DNA of 64,000 nt from Loigolactobacillus iwatensis. GTDB lineage: Bacteria; Bacillota; Bacilli; Lactobacillales; Lactobacillaceae. Shown here piece by piece: positions 16,386-25,878 of this stretch. Position 1 is the first letter of the stretch, and each line of letters starts with the position of its first letter. The position numbers were made by a program, and so were the translations under genes. Under the pieces are notes generated by a model. It ran no database searches and was not told the DNA's origin. It worked only from the letters and a program-made list of their open reading frames with translations. The DNA lies in assembly GCF_003950295.1 (NCBI RefSeq), contig NZ_RHNP01000010.1, positions 1 to 64,000 of the forward strand. Reading direction: 5' to 3'.

Positions 16386-18845
16386 TTACTCTTGTGTCTC
16401 AATTTCAGTTTCAACTACTGGATAAGCCAAAACAGGGATACCATCTTTAACGGTATCAATCACGAACGAGCCGTTAGAATAACGATCGGAAAGTGGGTGT
16501 TCGCCCATCGTTAAAGTGAACTTCTTTCGGGTCGTTGTCTGGACAATTAGCACCTTATCCTTTGGTGCAGTTGTCATGATTTGAACGCGATGTGGGTTAC
16601 GCTTTAATTCACGGAGTAGCAACATCCCCCGGCGAGCACGAGTTGTCTTCGTAATCTCCTGGGCGTTCATTCGTTTTAAAGCCCCCCGTTGTGTAATGAT
16701 CACCACTGGTGTTGCCTTATCAGGTGAAACTAAGGCCAAATTAACCACCGAATCATCATCCTTCAAAGCCATTGACTTGGCTCCACTTGCCTTAGCGCCC
16801 GTTACCGGAACCTCACTTAAAGCATAACGCAGTCCGTAACCATGTTGACTGGCCAAAAAAACATCAAGGTTAGTCTCTGGCAAAACGTAAATAACGTCAG
16901 TAACGTCGGCCGAACTTGTTTTTAATTTAATTGCTTGTGCCGCACGTGTTTTATAAGTTCGCGTTGGTGCAAAATCCTTGAACGGTGTTTGCTTAATGTA
17001 GCCATCCGTCGTTGCTAACACAAAGTTACCCGGTTGCTGAAGATCAGAAAAAGCGAAAGTTTGAATTATCTCTTCATCAGCGTCCAAACCAATCGTTTGT
17101 GAAATGTGTTCACCAGTATCCTTCCAGCGAACATCAGCCAGTTCATAAACCGTTCGGTAAATAAAATTACCCTTGTTAGTGAACAGCCAGAGATGGTCTA
17201 ACGTACTGCAGACTTGTTGGAAAATTAAAAAGTCATCTTCTTTAAGGCCGTTGTCATCATTCGTCGTTGAATTATATGAGCGTAAACTGCTACGCTTCAA
17301 ATAACCATCATGACTTACGGCAACGATAACATCTTCTTCTGGAACCAAAACTTTAGTATCGATCTTAATATTCTCTATCTCAGCCTGAATTTCACTTAAA
17401 CGCTTCGTACCGTAATCTTTCTTAACTTGGCGTAATTCCTTTTTCAAGACCCTTGCTAATTCGCTTGGATCATTTAGAATTTGCTGACAATTTTTGATAA
17501 TTTCGGCTAAACCTGCTTGTTCTTTACGTAAGGCCGTAATATCGGTATTAGTTAAGCGATACAACTGCAACGAAACAATTGCTTCGGCTTGAGCTTCCGT
17601 GAACGCAAAGGAGGTCACCAAATTATCTTTGGCGTTCTTTTTATTTTCACTTTGGCGAATCACCTTGATGACTTGGTCCAGAATTGACAAGGCCTTGATT
17701 AATCCGAGAACAATGTGTTGCCGGGTTTGCGCCTTCTTCAGGTCAAATTGGGTCCGCTTCGTAATAATATTGCGTTGGTGCGCCAGATAGGCCTCTAAAA
17801 TGGGTTTAAGCCCTAATTGCTCCGGCCGTTGTTTATTAATCGCAACCATATTGAAGTTATACGTAATTTGTAAATCAGTATTTTTCAATAAATAATTCAG
17901 AATTCCCTGTCCGTCGGCATTTTTCTTAAGTTCCACCACAACGGTCATCCCGTGACGATCACTTTCATCCCGAACTTCGGAAATACCATCAACCTTTTTT
18001 AATAGCCGTATTTCATCAATCCGTTTAACTAAAACTGCCTTATTAACTTCATAAGGTAGTTCGCTGACCACAATCTGTTGGCGGCCACCGCGTAGTTCTT
18101 GAAAGCTTGTTTTTGAACGAACAACAATCCGCCCTTTTCCAGTTTCGTAGGCCTGGCGAATACCGTCTAACCCCTGAATAATGCCTCCAGTAGGGAAATC
18201 TGGCCCTTTGACGTAAGTCATTAGTTTATCTAATGACGCCTGGGGGTTATCGATTAAGTAAATTAACGCATCAATAACTTCGGTCAAATTATGTGGCGGA
18301 ATCTCCGTTGCGTAGCCGGCAGAAATTCCGGACGCCCCATTAACCAGTAAATTAGGAAAACGTGCTGGTAAAACGGTAGGTTCTTCCTGGGTATCATCAA
18401 AATTGAGCACCCAATCAACGGTATCCTTATCGATATCTTTTAATAATTCGCCCGCTATTTTACTAAGTCGTGCTTCAGTGTAACGCATTGCGGCAGGTGA
18501 ATCACCATCCATTGAGCCATTATTACCGTGCATATCAATTAATGGTGCCCGAAGTTTCCAGTCCTGGCTTAAACGAACCATGGCCTCGTAAATACTTGAA
18601 TCGCCGTGGGGATGAAAATTACCCATGACGTTCCCCACTGATTTGGCCGATTTACGAAATCCCTTATCGTAGGTATTACCATCTAGGTTCATTGCGTAAA
18701 GAATTCGTCGCTGAACGGGCTTTAGGCCATCCCGAATATCCGGTAGAGCTCGTTCTTGAATAATGTACTTTGCGTAGCGGCCAAAACGGTCACTCATAAC
18801 CTCTTCAAGCGTTAATTCTTGAATGTTTTCTTGATTTTCACTCAT
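16386..18845 (-). CDS. parC: DNA topoisomerase IV subunit A
   Basis: ParC is the breakage-reunion subunit of topoisomerase IV, which decatenates chromosomes. The active Tyr is in AAMRYTEARL (about residue 120). The quinolone region reads HPHGDSSIYEAMVRL, with the Ser and Glu found in susceptible strains. The C-terminal beta-pinwheel has repeats such as GYLKRSSLRSY, GYIKQTPFKDF and GALKRMNAQEI. The length of 819 aa is typical, and the gap to parE is 18 nt. It is distinguished from GyrA by sitting next to parE in an operon and by its C-terminal repeats. Confidence 0.94.
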   Translation of the reverse strand: MSENQENIQELTLEEVMSDRFGRYAKYIIQERALPDIRDGLKPVQRRILYAMNLDGNTYDKGFRKSAKSVGNVMGNFHPHGDSSIYEAMVRLSQDWKLRAPLIDMHGNNGSMDGDSPAAMRYTEARLSKIAGELLKDIDKDTVDWVLNFDDTQEEPTVLPARFPNLLVNGASGISAGYATEIPPHNLTEVIDALIYLIDNPQASLDKLMTYVKGPDFPTGGIIQGLDGIRQAYETGKGRIVVRSKTSFQELRGGRQQIVVSELPYEVNKAVLVKRIDEIRLLKKVDGISEVRDESDRHGMTVVVELKKNADGQGILNYLLKNTDLQITYNFNMVAINKQRPEQLGLKPILEAYLAHQRNIITKRTQFDLKKAQTRQHIVLGLIKALSILDQVIKVIRQSENKKNAKDNLVTSFAFTEAQAEAIVSLQLYRLTNTDITALRKEQAGLAEIIKNCQQILNDPSELARVLKKELRQVKKDYGTKRLSEIQAEIENIKIDTKVLVPEEDVIVAVSHDGYLKRSSLRSYNSTTNDDNGLKEDDFLIFQQVCSTLDHLWLFTNKGNFIYRTVYELADVRWKDTGEHISQTIGLDADEEIIQTFAFSDLQQPGNFVLATTDGYIKQTPFKDFAPTRTYKTRAAQAIKLKTSSADVTDVIYVLPETNLDVFLASQHGYGLRYALSEVPVTGAKASGAKSMALKDDDSVVNLALVSPDKATPVVIITQRGALKRMNAQEITKTTRARRGMLLLRELKRNPHRVQIMTTAPKDKVLIVQTTTRKKFTLTMGEHPLSDRYSNGSFVIDTVKDGIPVLAYPVVETEIETQE

Positions 18846-18863
18846 TAAATTTCACCACTCACT

Positions 18864-20876
18864 TTATTTACCTTTATCAAATAAATCGATCTCTTTCTCG
18901 GCTTCCTTAACTGATCCAGAATGGCCAGTTGTCTTTGTCTCCAGAATACTACCTTCTTCTTCCATTGAAAATTCAACGTTCTTTTCAATCCATTTCCGGC
19001 GGGGTGTGACCTTATCGCCCATTAAAGTGGTCACCCGGCGTTCAGCTAAGGCAGCGTCGTCGATCCGAACGCGAATTAACGTCCGCGTTGCCGGATCCAT
19101 TGTAGTTTCCCACAATTGATCGGCGTTCATTTCCCCAAGACCCTTAAAGCGCTGTAAATTAAAGCCCTTACCAAAGATTTTAGTTTGAGCCGCTAATTCC
19201 TCATCGGTCCACGCGTAACTCATCTTAAGGCTCTTACCGCTACCCTTTTGCAACTTATAAAGTGGCGGTAAGGCAATATAAACGCGGCCAGCTTCGATTA
19301 ATGGCTTCATGTAACGGTAAAAGAAGGTCAACAGTAAAATTTGAATATGCGCACCATCGGTATCCGCATCGGTCATAATAATCACTTTGTTGTAATTACT
19401 ATCCGCAACGTTGAATTCCGGTCCGACACCAGCACCAATCGTATAAATCATCGTGCTAATTTCTTCGTTCTTTAAAATATCGTCCATTTTGGCCTTTTGC
19501 GTGTTAATAACCTTACCTCGTAATGGCAAAATCGCCTGAAATTTACGATCACGGCCTTGTTTAGCGGAACCACCGGCAGAATCACCTTCGACTAGGTATA
19601 GTTCATTGCGTTTACTATTGCGCGATTGGGCCGGCGTTAACTTACCGGATAACAGACGCTCGGTCTTTTTCTTACGCTTACCATTCCGACTATCGTCCCG
19701 GGCCTTACGTGCCGCCTGCCGGGCATCCCGGGCCTTAATTGCTTTTTTAACCATCATTTGACCAAAATCGCCATTTTCAAGTAGGTAATAGGCTAATTTT
19801 TCACCAATAACGTTATCAACGGCGGCTCGGGCCTGCGGTGTCCCTAATTTACCCTTAGTTTGGCCCTCAAACTGTAAAATCTCTTCGGGAACCCGAATTG
19901 AAATAATGGCCGCTAAGCCTTCACGAACATCAGAGCCTTCTAAGTTCTTATCCTTTTCCTTTAATAAGTTCATCTTCCGGGCGTAATCGTTGAAGGAACG
20001 CGTTAAGGCCGTTTTCATACCCGCCTCATGGGTTCCACCGTCGTTGGTACGAACGTTATTAACAAAGGACAAGATGTTTTCGGAATAGCCGTCGTTATAC
20101 TGGCCGGCAAACTCAACGTAAATACCATCCTTAGTTCCGGTGAAATCCATAATTGGCCCTAAGACATCCTTATCTTCGTTTAGGTAACCAACAAATTCTT
20201 TAATACCTTCTTCGTAATGAAAAATTTCCTGTTGGCCCTCGCCACGCTCATCCGTAAAAGTGAATTTAACCCCACGCAACAAATAAGCCGACTCACGAAT
20301 TCGTTCCGCCAACGTTGCAAAATTAAAGTTGATCGTCGTAAAAATAGTGGCATCAGGCTTAAAGGTAATTGTTGTTCCATTTGGCTCCCGGGTTTTACCT
20401 AATTTTTTCAACGTGCCTACTGGCTGGCCACCATTATGAAACTTCTCCTGAAACCTTTGACCATCGCGAACAACTGTCGCCGTCAAGGTTTCGGATAAGG
20501 CGTTAACCACGCTAGAACCAACACCATGTAATCCACCAGAAGTTTTATAACCACCTTGGCCAAACTTACCACCGGCGTGAAGTACGGTTAGGATAACCTC
20601 AATCGTGGGAATGCCTGAAGAATGCATCCCGGTTGGCATTCCACGACCAAAATCACGAACGGTAACGCTATTATCCCCGTGGATTGTAATATCAATCTCT
20701 TTACCAAAACCGGCTAATGCTTCATCAACAGCATTATCCACAATTTCATAAACCAAATGGTGGAGACCTTTGCTGTCCGTTGAGCCAATGTACATACCTG
20801 GTCGCTTACGAACAGCCTCTAAACCCTGAAGTACTTGAATTGATGAATCATCATAGGTTACTTTTTGCTGTTTCAT
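18864..20876 (-). CDS. parE: DNA topoisomerase IV subunit B
   Basis: ParE is the ATPase subunit. The GHKL ATP site includes EIVDNAVDEALAG (about 45-57), VRDFGRGMPTG and GGLHGVGSSVVNALS. The Toprim motif YLVEGDSAGGSAKQGRD (about 430) and the acidic IIMTDADTDGAHI follow. The length of 670 aa is normal. ATG 20876 follows AAGGAG. A TATAAT on the minus strand (20901-20906) and a 12-bp palindrome (20936-20968) lie upstream. It is operonic with parC and divergent from plsY. Confidence 0.94.
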   Translation of the reverse strand: MKQQKVTYDDSSIQVLQGLEAVRKRPGMYIGSTDSKGLHHLVYEIVDNAVDEALAGFGKEIDITIHGDNSVTVRDFGRGMPTGMHSSGIPTIEVILTVLHAGGKFGQGGYKTSGGLHGVGSSVVNALSETLTATVVRDGQRFQEKFHNGGQPVGTLKKLGKTREPNGTTITFKPDATIFTTINFNFATLAERIRESAYLLRGVKFTFTDERGEGQQEIFHYEEGIKEFVGYLNEDKDVLGPIMDFTGTKDGIYVEFAGQYNDGYSENILSFVNNVRTNDGGTHEAGMKTALTRSFNDYARKMNLLKEKDKNLEGSDVREGLAAIISIRVPEEILQFEGQTKGKLGTPQARAAVDNVIGEKLAYYLLENGDFGQMMVKKAIKARDARQAARKARDDSRNGKRKKKTERLLSGKLTPAQSRNSKRNELYLVEGDSAGGSAKQGRDRKFQAILPLRGKVINTQKAKMDDILKNEEISTMIYTIGAGVGPEFNVADSNYNKVIIMTDADTDGAHIQILLLTFFYRYMKPLIEAGRVYIALPPLYKLQKGSGKSLKMSYAWTDEELAAQTKIFGKGFNLQRFKGLGEMNADQLWETTMDPATRTLIRVRIDDAALAERRVTTLMGDKVTPRRKWIEKNVEFSMEEEGSILETKTTGHSGSVKEAEKEIDLFDKGK

Positions 20877-20935
20877 TCAAAAAACTCCTTGATTTTTAAA
20901 ATTATACTGGCAACTTAAAGTTATGTTTCCGTGAA

Positions 20936-20968
20936 AATGACTGTTACAATAATTACGTAACAGTCATT
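20936..20968. promoter_or_regulatory. Perfect 12-bp inverted repeat between divergent parE and plsY
   Basis: AATGACTGTTAC (20936-20947) and GTAACAGTCATT (20957-20968) are separated by 9 nt. It lies upstream of the parE -10 and has no T-run on either side, so an operator is more likely than a terminator. I do not recognise the site. The rest of 20877-21181 is AT-rich with no gene. Confidence 0.5.
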
Positions 20969-21181
20969 CTCAAAGTAAACTAACTATCAAATTTTTAATT
21001 TATAGTGTTAAGTCACTATCATACCTTATTAAATTAATGCTAAAAAGTCAAAAAGGGAACGTATATTCGATAATCTATTTTAACACATTTTTTACGCCTT
21101 GTTTGGCGAAACCAGTCGAAACATGCTAAAATACACTAAGTTTCTCACTAGCTTAGTAACGACATTGAGGGGGACTCCGTC

Positions 21182-21802
21182 GTGACTTTAAAAATAATTA
21201 TCATGTTTGTATTAGCCTACCTACTTGGATCAATTCCTTCTGGTTTATGGGTTGGGCGTCTTTTTTTTCATAAGGATATTCGCAAACTTGGCAGCGGCAA
21301 TATTGGGACCACCAACACGTTCCGCGTCCTTGGTAAAAAAGCAGGCATCGTCGTTTTATTTATGGATATGTTAAAAGGAACCTTAGCGGCTTGTCTGCCG
21401 TATTTCTTTCAAAGCTTCAGTCACCCACTGTTTAATCCGTTAATTGTTGGTGTGGCCGCCGTTATCGGCCATTCGTTTTCGATTTTTAATCACTTTCATG
21501 GTGGTAAGGCAGTTGCGACTAGTGCCGGTATGGTTCTAGGGTACAATCCATTATTCTTTGCACTAAGCTGGCTTGTCTTTGGTAGTCTTGTCTACTTTAC
21601 CCGCATGGTCAGCGTTGCCAGCACGCTGGGGATGATTATTTTAGTCATCCTATCCTTATTCTTCCACGACAGTGTCTTAACCATTGTTGCGGCAATCTTA
21701 ATGGTCTTTATCATTTACCTACACCGCGACAATATTAAACGAATTAAAAGTGGAACGGAAAGCAAAGTGCCTTTTGGCTTTCATTACCATAAACCGAAAT
21801 AA
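21182..21802 (+). CDS. plsY: Glycerol-3-phosphate acyltransferase PlsY
   Basis: This membrane enzyme transfers the acyl group from acyl-phosphate to glycerol-3-phosphate, the first step of phospholipid synthesis. Family motifs are [12 protein letters not shown] (about 14-25), [15 protein letters not shown] (about 38-52) and [13 protein letters not shown] (about 104-116). About five hydrophobic segments are visible. The start is GTG 21182, with GAGGGGG 8 nt upstream. The 206-aa length is typical. It sits divergent to parE, a common arrangement in lactobacilli. Confidence 0.95.
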   Translation: MTLKIIIMFVLAYLLGSIPSGLWVGRLFFHKDIRKLGSGNIGTTNTFRVLGKKAGIVVLFMDMLKGTLAACLPYFFQSFSHPLFNPLIVGVAAVIGHSFSIFNHFHGGKAVATSAGMVLGYNPLFFALSWLVFGSLVYFTRMVSVASTLGMIILVILSLFFHDSVLTIVAAILMVFIIYLHRDNIKRIKSGTESKVPFGFHYHKPK

Positions 21803-21827
21803 ACATTATCATTAAAACAGTCAAAAT

Positions 21828-21877
21828 AAAAATAGGGATTGCGGCAAAATCAACTTTTTGCTGCAACCTCTATTTTT
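21828..21877. terminator. Bidirectional terminator between plsY and the LacX-like gene
   Basis: A stem of about 20 bp with G-U pairs (AAAAATAGGGATTGCGGC with GCTGCAACCTCTATTTTT) sits between convergent genes and has A/T runs on both sides. Confidence 0.8.
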
Positions 21878-21879
21878 AT

Positions 21880-22770
21880 TTAAAATGCCCGTTGTTGGTG
21901 AACCGTAATCATAAATTTACCGTTAAACGTTTCATTAGCCGCCAAATGGTTAATGCCCATTTTTTCAGTTAATTCACCACTAGCCGCAATATTATCGGCG
22001 ATTCCCCACCATGGTTCGATGCAAACAACGTTACCCGTGACCGGATACGGTGACCAAATTCCCGTATACGGCGCATTAGGAACGGTGACCGAAATTGCGG
22101 ATTTGTTTTGATCATTTTTTAGCGTAAATGTATTTTGTTGGTGCAACTCATAAATCAGCGCATCATCTTTAAATAGCTCATGGCTAAGATCATGATCTGT
22201 ATCGGTGGATGCTAACGTCTTATGTTCAGCGTCGTTATAAGCACCAAGCAAAGGAATCTGCACGCGCGTTTTCTTTGGATCATAACTGATGTAGTAATCC
22301 TCAAATGCTGTATCGGACGTTAATGGAATCTGAAAGCCAGGGTGTCCACCCACTGAGAAGTAAAGATCGTTAGTTGTTGGATTATGAACCTGGTAGCCCA
22401 CGATTAGCTGATTATCCAATAATTGATAATTAACGGTTAATTCAAAAGCAAAAGGAAATACCTGCCGCGTTTGCTCGTCATCCGTTAATTGTAAGCTGAC
22501 ACTAGCCGCCTTTTGTTCAACCACCATAAAATCCTTATCCCGGGCAAAACCATGTTGCGTCATGTGATAAGTCTTACCTTGATAACGATATTCATCGTTT
22601 TTTAAGCGACCAACGATGGGAAATAAAATTGGTGCGTGGCGGCCCCAAACTTTTGGATCAGCCTGCCAAATGGCCTCATTACCAGAATCCTTTGAAATAA
22701 GGCTGATTAGCTCGGCACCATGTTCCTTAAACGTTGCCTTCAAAAACTCATTTTCAATACTTACTGTCAT
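21880..22770 (-). CDS. Aldose 1-epimerase family protein (LacX-like)
   Basis: GalM-fold mutarotase: the N-terminus (MTVSIENEFLKATFKEHGAELISLISKDS), GRHAPILFPIVGRLKND (about 43-59) and MTQHGFARDKDF (about 70-81), with the substrate His, are characteristic of the LacX/YphB branch. GGHPGFQIPL (about 141) and CIEPWWGIAD (about 255) complete the active-site set. It acts on a sugar or sugar-phosphate anomer that cannot be told from sequence. No sugar operon is adjacent. A loose cre-like palindrome (GGAAACGCGTTTG) lies about 65 nt upstream but overlaps the repeat elements there. Confidence 0.88.
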   Translation of the reverse strand: MTVSIENEFLKATFKEHGAELISLISKDSGNEAIWQADPKVWGRHAPILFPIVGRLKNDEYRYQGKTYHMTQHGFARDKDFMVVEQKAASVSLQLTDDEQTRQVFPFAFELTVNYQLLDNQLIVGYQVHNPTTNDLYFSVGGHPGFQIPLTSDTAFEDYYISYDPKKTRVQIPLLGAYNDAEHKTLASTDTDHDLSHELFKDDALIYELHQQNTFTLKNDQNKSAISVTVPNAPYTGIWSPYPVTGNVVCIEPWWGIADNIAASGELTEKMGINHLAANETFNGKFMITVHQQRAF

Positions 22771-22790
22771 TGTGTGCTCCCCCTTGGGCC

Positions 22791-22900
22791 GTGTTTGAAA
22801 ATTAGGCCTGCTGGTATTTTTCTAATTATTTTAATGGAAACGCGTTTGAAAAGTAGCTTTCTTCGCTGACTGAGTAGAATCTACCCACTTATTCAAACAC
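22791..22900. repeat. Two small hairpin repeats of the modular intergenic family
   Basis: One hairpin pairs GTGTTTGAAAATTAG (22791-22805) with 22822-22843. The second pairs GCGTTTGAAAAGTAG (22842-22856) with CTACCCACTTATTCAAACAC (22881-22900). The ends match the GTGTTTGAAAA termini of the larger elements at 45.3 and 49.4 kb, but the inner stem sequences differ and remain complementary. They sit directly after the hslU stop. Confidence 0.55.
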
Positions 22901-22906
22901 TCCCTG

Positions 22907-24322
22907 CTACAAAATGTAACGGCTTAAATCAGTATCCGCCACAATATCACCGATTTTATCGTTGACGTATTGCTCCGTAATCGTGATCTCGCCCATTTCC
23001 ATATCTGGGCCTTCGTATAAAATATCCTCAAGTAATTTCTCTAAAATTGTGTGCAAACGGCGGGCACCAATGTTTTCCGTTTCGTGGTTAACCTGATAGG
23101 CAATCGCAGCAATCCGCTCAATGGCTTCTTTGGTAAAGGTCGTGTGGATATTATCGGTGCCAATTAGGGCCATGTATTGCTTAATTAAGGCATTATTTGG
23201 TTCCGTCAAAATACGTACGAAATCTTCAGTCGATAAGTCGTCCAACTCAACCCGAATGGGGAAACGGCCCTGTAATTCAGCAATTAAATCGCTGGGTTTG
23301 CTGTCCGAAAAGGCGCCAGAGGCAATGAATAAGACATGGTCCGTATTAATCGTGCCGTATTTAGTCGTAATCGCCGAACCTTCAACAATGGGCAGAATAT
23401 CCCGCTGAACACCTTCACGGGATACTTCACCACTATTTTTTTGACCAGTTGCAGCAATCTTATCAATTTCATCAATAAAAATAATACCCGTATTTTCCGC
23501 ACGTTGAATCGCTGCGTGATAAATATCCGCTGCGTTCACTAATTTTTCGGATTCTTCCCGAATAAAGACTTCCCGGGCTTCTTTAACGGTTACCGTCCGG
23601 CTGATTTTCCGTTTTGGTGTTAACGCACCTAAGGTTTCGGATAAATCGATCCCCATTTGGCCCATCATATTGTTATTCATCGCAACGGCCTGCTTAGGAT
23701 CATCCATTTCAATCGTAACTTCACGGTTTTCTAACAAACCACGATCTAATTGTTCTTTAACAGAAAGACGTTGGTCACGAACGTCATCCGTAACTTCTTC
23801 GTTGTTTTCCGGTGTTGCAGTTGGATTCTGGCCATTTTGCATTGCTGTAAAAGCACTCATTAAATTCTGGAATTGATTCGTTTGATTCTGTTCCTTTTTA
23901 ACTCCAGGAACCAGCAATTTGACCAAATGCTTATCAGCCTCACGGGCCGCCTCACTCCGAACAGTCTTGTACTGTTCGTCCTTTTCCATTTCAATCGCAA
24001 CATCAAGTAGGTCCCGAACCATCGATTCAACATCGCGGCCAACGTAACCCACTTCAGTAAATTTAGTTGCCTCAACTTTGACGAATGGCGCCGAGACAAT
24101 CTTAGCTAAACGCCGGGCAATTTCGGTTTTACCAACCCCAGTCGGTCCGATCATTAGCATGTTCTTTGGGGTGATTTCTTCTTGCATCCCCTTAGAAAGC
24201 TGCATGCGCCGGTACCGATTACGTAATGCGACTGCAATTGCCTTTTTAGCATCATTCTGGCCAATCACGTATTCATCTAATGCTTGAACAATCTGTTTGG
24301 GTGTTTTTTCAATTTCTTGCAT
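22907..24322 (-). CDS. hslU: HslU (ClpY) ATPase of the HslUV protease
   Basis: This AAA+ unfoldase feeds substrates to HslV. Walker A is MIGPTGVGKTEIARRLA (about 54-70) and Walker B is IIFIDEIDKIA (about 260). The I-domain lies between them, and sensor and C-terminal motifs (NIGARRLHTILEKLLEDI, ending DLSRYIL) are present, the ending being the tail that inserts into HslV. The 471-aa length is normal. It follows hslV after 15 nt and closes the xerC-hslV-hslU cluster. Confidence 0.96.
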   Translation of the reverse strand: MQEIEKTPKQIVQALDEYVIGQNDAKKAIAVALRNRYRRMQLSKGMQEEITPKNMLMIGPTGVGKTEIARRLAKIVSAPFVKVEATKFTEVGYVGRDVESMVRDLLDVAIEMEKDEQYKTVRSEAAREADKHLVKLLVPGVKKEQNQTNQFQNLMSAFTAMQNGQNPTATPENNEEVTDDVRDQRLSVKEQLDRGLLENREVTIEMDDPKQAVAMNNNMMGQMGIDLSETLGALTPKRKISRTVTVKEAREVFIREESEKLVNAADIYHAAIQRAENTGIIFIDEIDKIAATGQKNSGEVSREGVQRDILPIVEGSAITTKYGTINTDHVLFIASGAFSDSKPSDLIAELQGRFPIRVELDDLSTEDFVRILTEPNNALIKQYMALIGTDNIHTTFTKEAIERIAAIAYQVNHETENIGARRLHTILEKLLEDILYEGPDMEMGEITITEQYVNDKIGDIVADTDLSRYIL

Positions 24323-24337
24323 AATTAAACCTCACTT

Positions 24338-24883
24338 TTATAATTCTTCGCTAATAATGTGGTGATTGGTGAAAATATCAATGTCGCCGGCAATACCGAT
24401 CGCCGTTTCAGCGATTTCTTTTGCGGACATATCCTTTGCGTGAACGGTTAAAGCCTTAGCTGCGGCCAAAGCGTAGTTACCACCTGAACCAATGGCCAAA
24501 ATATTATCATCGGGCTCGATCACTTCACCACTACCAGAAACCAGTAGTAATTGGTCTTTATTTATAACAATTAACAGTGCCTCTAACTTCTGTAATGTTT
24601 GGTCGGAACGCCATTCTTGGGCCAACTGAACTGCCGCCCGGGTTAAATTACCGCTGTATTCATTTAACTTTTTTTCAAACCGATCTTCTAAATTAAACGC
24701 ATCGGCAACACTGCCGGCAAAACCGACAACGACTTCATTATTGTAAATTCGGCGAACTTTTCTGGCGGTACCTTTCATGATGACACTTTCGCCCATTGTC
24801 ACTTGACCATCACCGGCCATTGCAAGGTGGCCGTTATGTTTAACTGCACAAATCGTAGTTGCTTCAAATTTTGGTGCTGTCAT
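24338..24883 (-). CDS. hslV: HslV (ClpQ) peptidase subunit
   Basis: Threonine-type N-terminal nucleophile peptidase. The proteasome-like core is [23 protein letters not shown] followed by [21 protein letters not shown] and [17 protein letters not shown] short N-terminal extension (MTAPKFEA) precedes the expected TT nucleophile, as in Bacillus ClpQ (CodW); whether Thr9 or Thr2 is used after processing is open. AAAGGAG precedes the ATG. The 181-aa length is typical. Confidence 0.95.
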   Translation of the reverse strand: MTAPKFEATTICAVKHNGHLAMAGDGQVTMGESVIMKGTARKVRRIYNNEVVVGFAGSVADAFNLEDRFEKKLNEYSGNLTRAAVQLAQEWRSDQTLQKLEALLIVINKDQLLLVSGSGEVIEPDDNILAIGSGGNYALAAAKALTVHAKDMSAKEIAETAIGIAGDIDIFTNHHIISEEL

Positions 24884-24906
24884 TTTATTAACTCCTTTAA
24901 ACTCTC

Positions 24907-25812
24907 TTATTTGGCGCGGGGAAAATATTTCCGGTAATCTTGCTGTAAATGCTCGGTTGTTACGTGGGTATAAATCTGTGTTGTGGATAAACTACTATGC
25001 CCCAGTAATTCCTGTACCGTCCGCAGATCAGCACCATTGTTTAGCAAATGGGTTGCAAACGTATGGCGCAACATATGCGGGTGAATATCCGCCGTTAAAC
25101 TACTTTTTTTAATAATTTGGTTCAATATATACTCAATTCCAGCAGCCGTCAATTTTTTGCCGTAATGATTAACAAACACATAATCATGTTCAACGTGATA
25201 CTTTGCCATTAGTGGCGTGCGGCAATCAGTTAAATAGCTGTCTAACGCCATTGCCGCAAATTGACCAAAAGGAACGTAACGATCCTTATTGCCTTTACCA
25301 TGAATTAACATCATGCCAAGATCAAAATCAACGTTGGCCAAGGTGAGGTTAACGCACTCACTGACCCGAATTCCAGTGGCGTACAAAACTTCTAATAGCG
25401 CCGAATTACGTAGGTCCAACGGTTGATCACCCTTGGCGGCATCAAACAAAGCCGTCATTTCTTTTTCGTAAAAGAATTGGGGTAAGTGGGCGTTATGCCG
25501 CTTTAATTGGACGGTTGCAAAGGGATTATCCGCCACTAAATCATTTCTAACTAAGTAATTATAAAATGAACGTAGACTAGAAATCTTTCTTGAAACTGAG
25601 TTACGGCTATATTTAACTTCATATAAATGGCTCAGATAGGTCCTTACATCAAATAATTTTATCGCTTTCAGTGAAGTCACGCCACCATTTGATTTCAAAA
25701 AATCAATAAAGGCCAAAATATCTTCTTTATAGGCCTTAATCGTCTCCGGACTATAACGCCGATCAACTTCTAAATACTGAATGAATAGGTCCAGCCAGCT
25801 TAATTCAAGCAA
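24907..25812 (-). CDS. xerC: Tyrosine recombinase XerC (CodV)
   Basis: This is a site-specific recombinase for chromosome dimer resolution at dif. The N-terminal SAM-like domain covers about 1-90. The catalytic residues are visible: Arg in [12 protein letters not shown], Lys in [22 protein letters not shown] (His and Arg), the [14 protein letters not shown] His, and Tyr. The TTG start at 25812 is backed by GGAGGG 6 nt upstream. Position between trmFO and hslV is the conserved codV location in Firmicutes, so this is the housekeeping XerC rather than a phage integrase. Confidence 0.94.
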   Translation of the reverse strand: MLELSWLDLFIQYLEVDRRYSPETIKAYKEDILAFIDFLKSNGGVTSLKAIKLFDVRTYLSHLYEVKYSRNSVSRKISSLRSFYNYLVRNDLVADNPFATVQLKRHNAHLPQFFYEKEMTALFDAAKGDQPLDLRNSALLEVLYATGIRVSECVNLTLANVDFDLGMMLIHGKGNKDRYVPFGQFAAMALDSYLTDCRTPLMAKYHVEHDYVFVNHYGKKLTAAGIEYILNQIIKKSSLTADIHPHMLRHTFATHLLNNGADLRTVQELLGHSSLSTTQIYTHVTTEHLQQDYRKYFPRAK

Positions 25813-25878
25813 AAAAATCCCTCCAACCTGATTACATTAACTGTAGCATACAGGTTAGCGGATTTAAATGTTGGGCCT

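Noticed and set aside
20936-20968. Terminator of parE or plsY
   Set aside because: The palindrome lies upstream of both divergent genes and has no T-run.
24907-25812. Phage integrase or mobile-element recombinase
   Set aside because: It sits between trmFO and hslV, the conserved housekeeping xerC/codV position.
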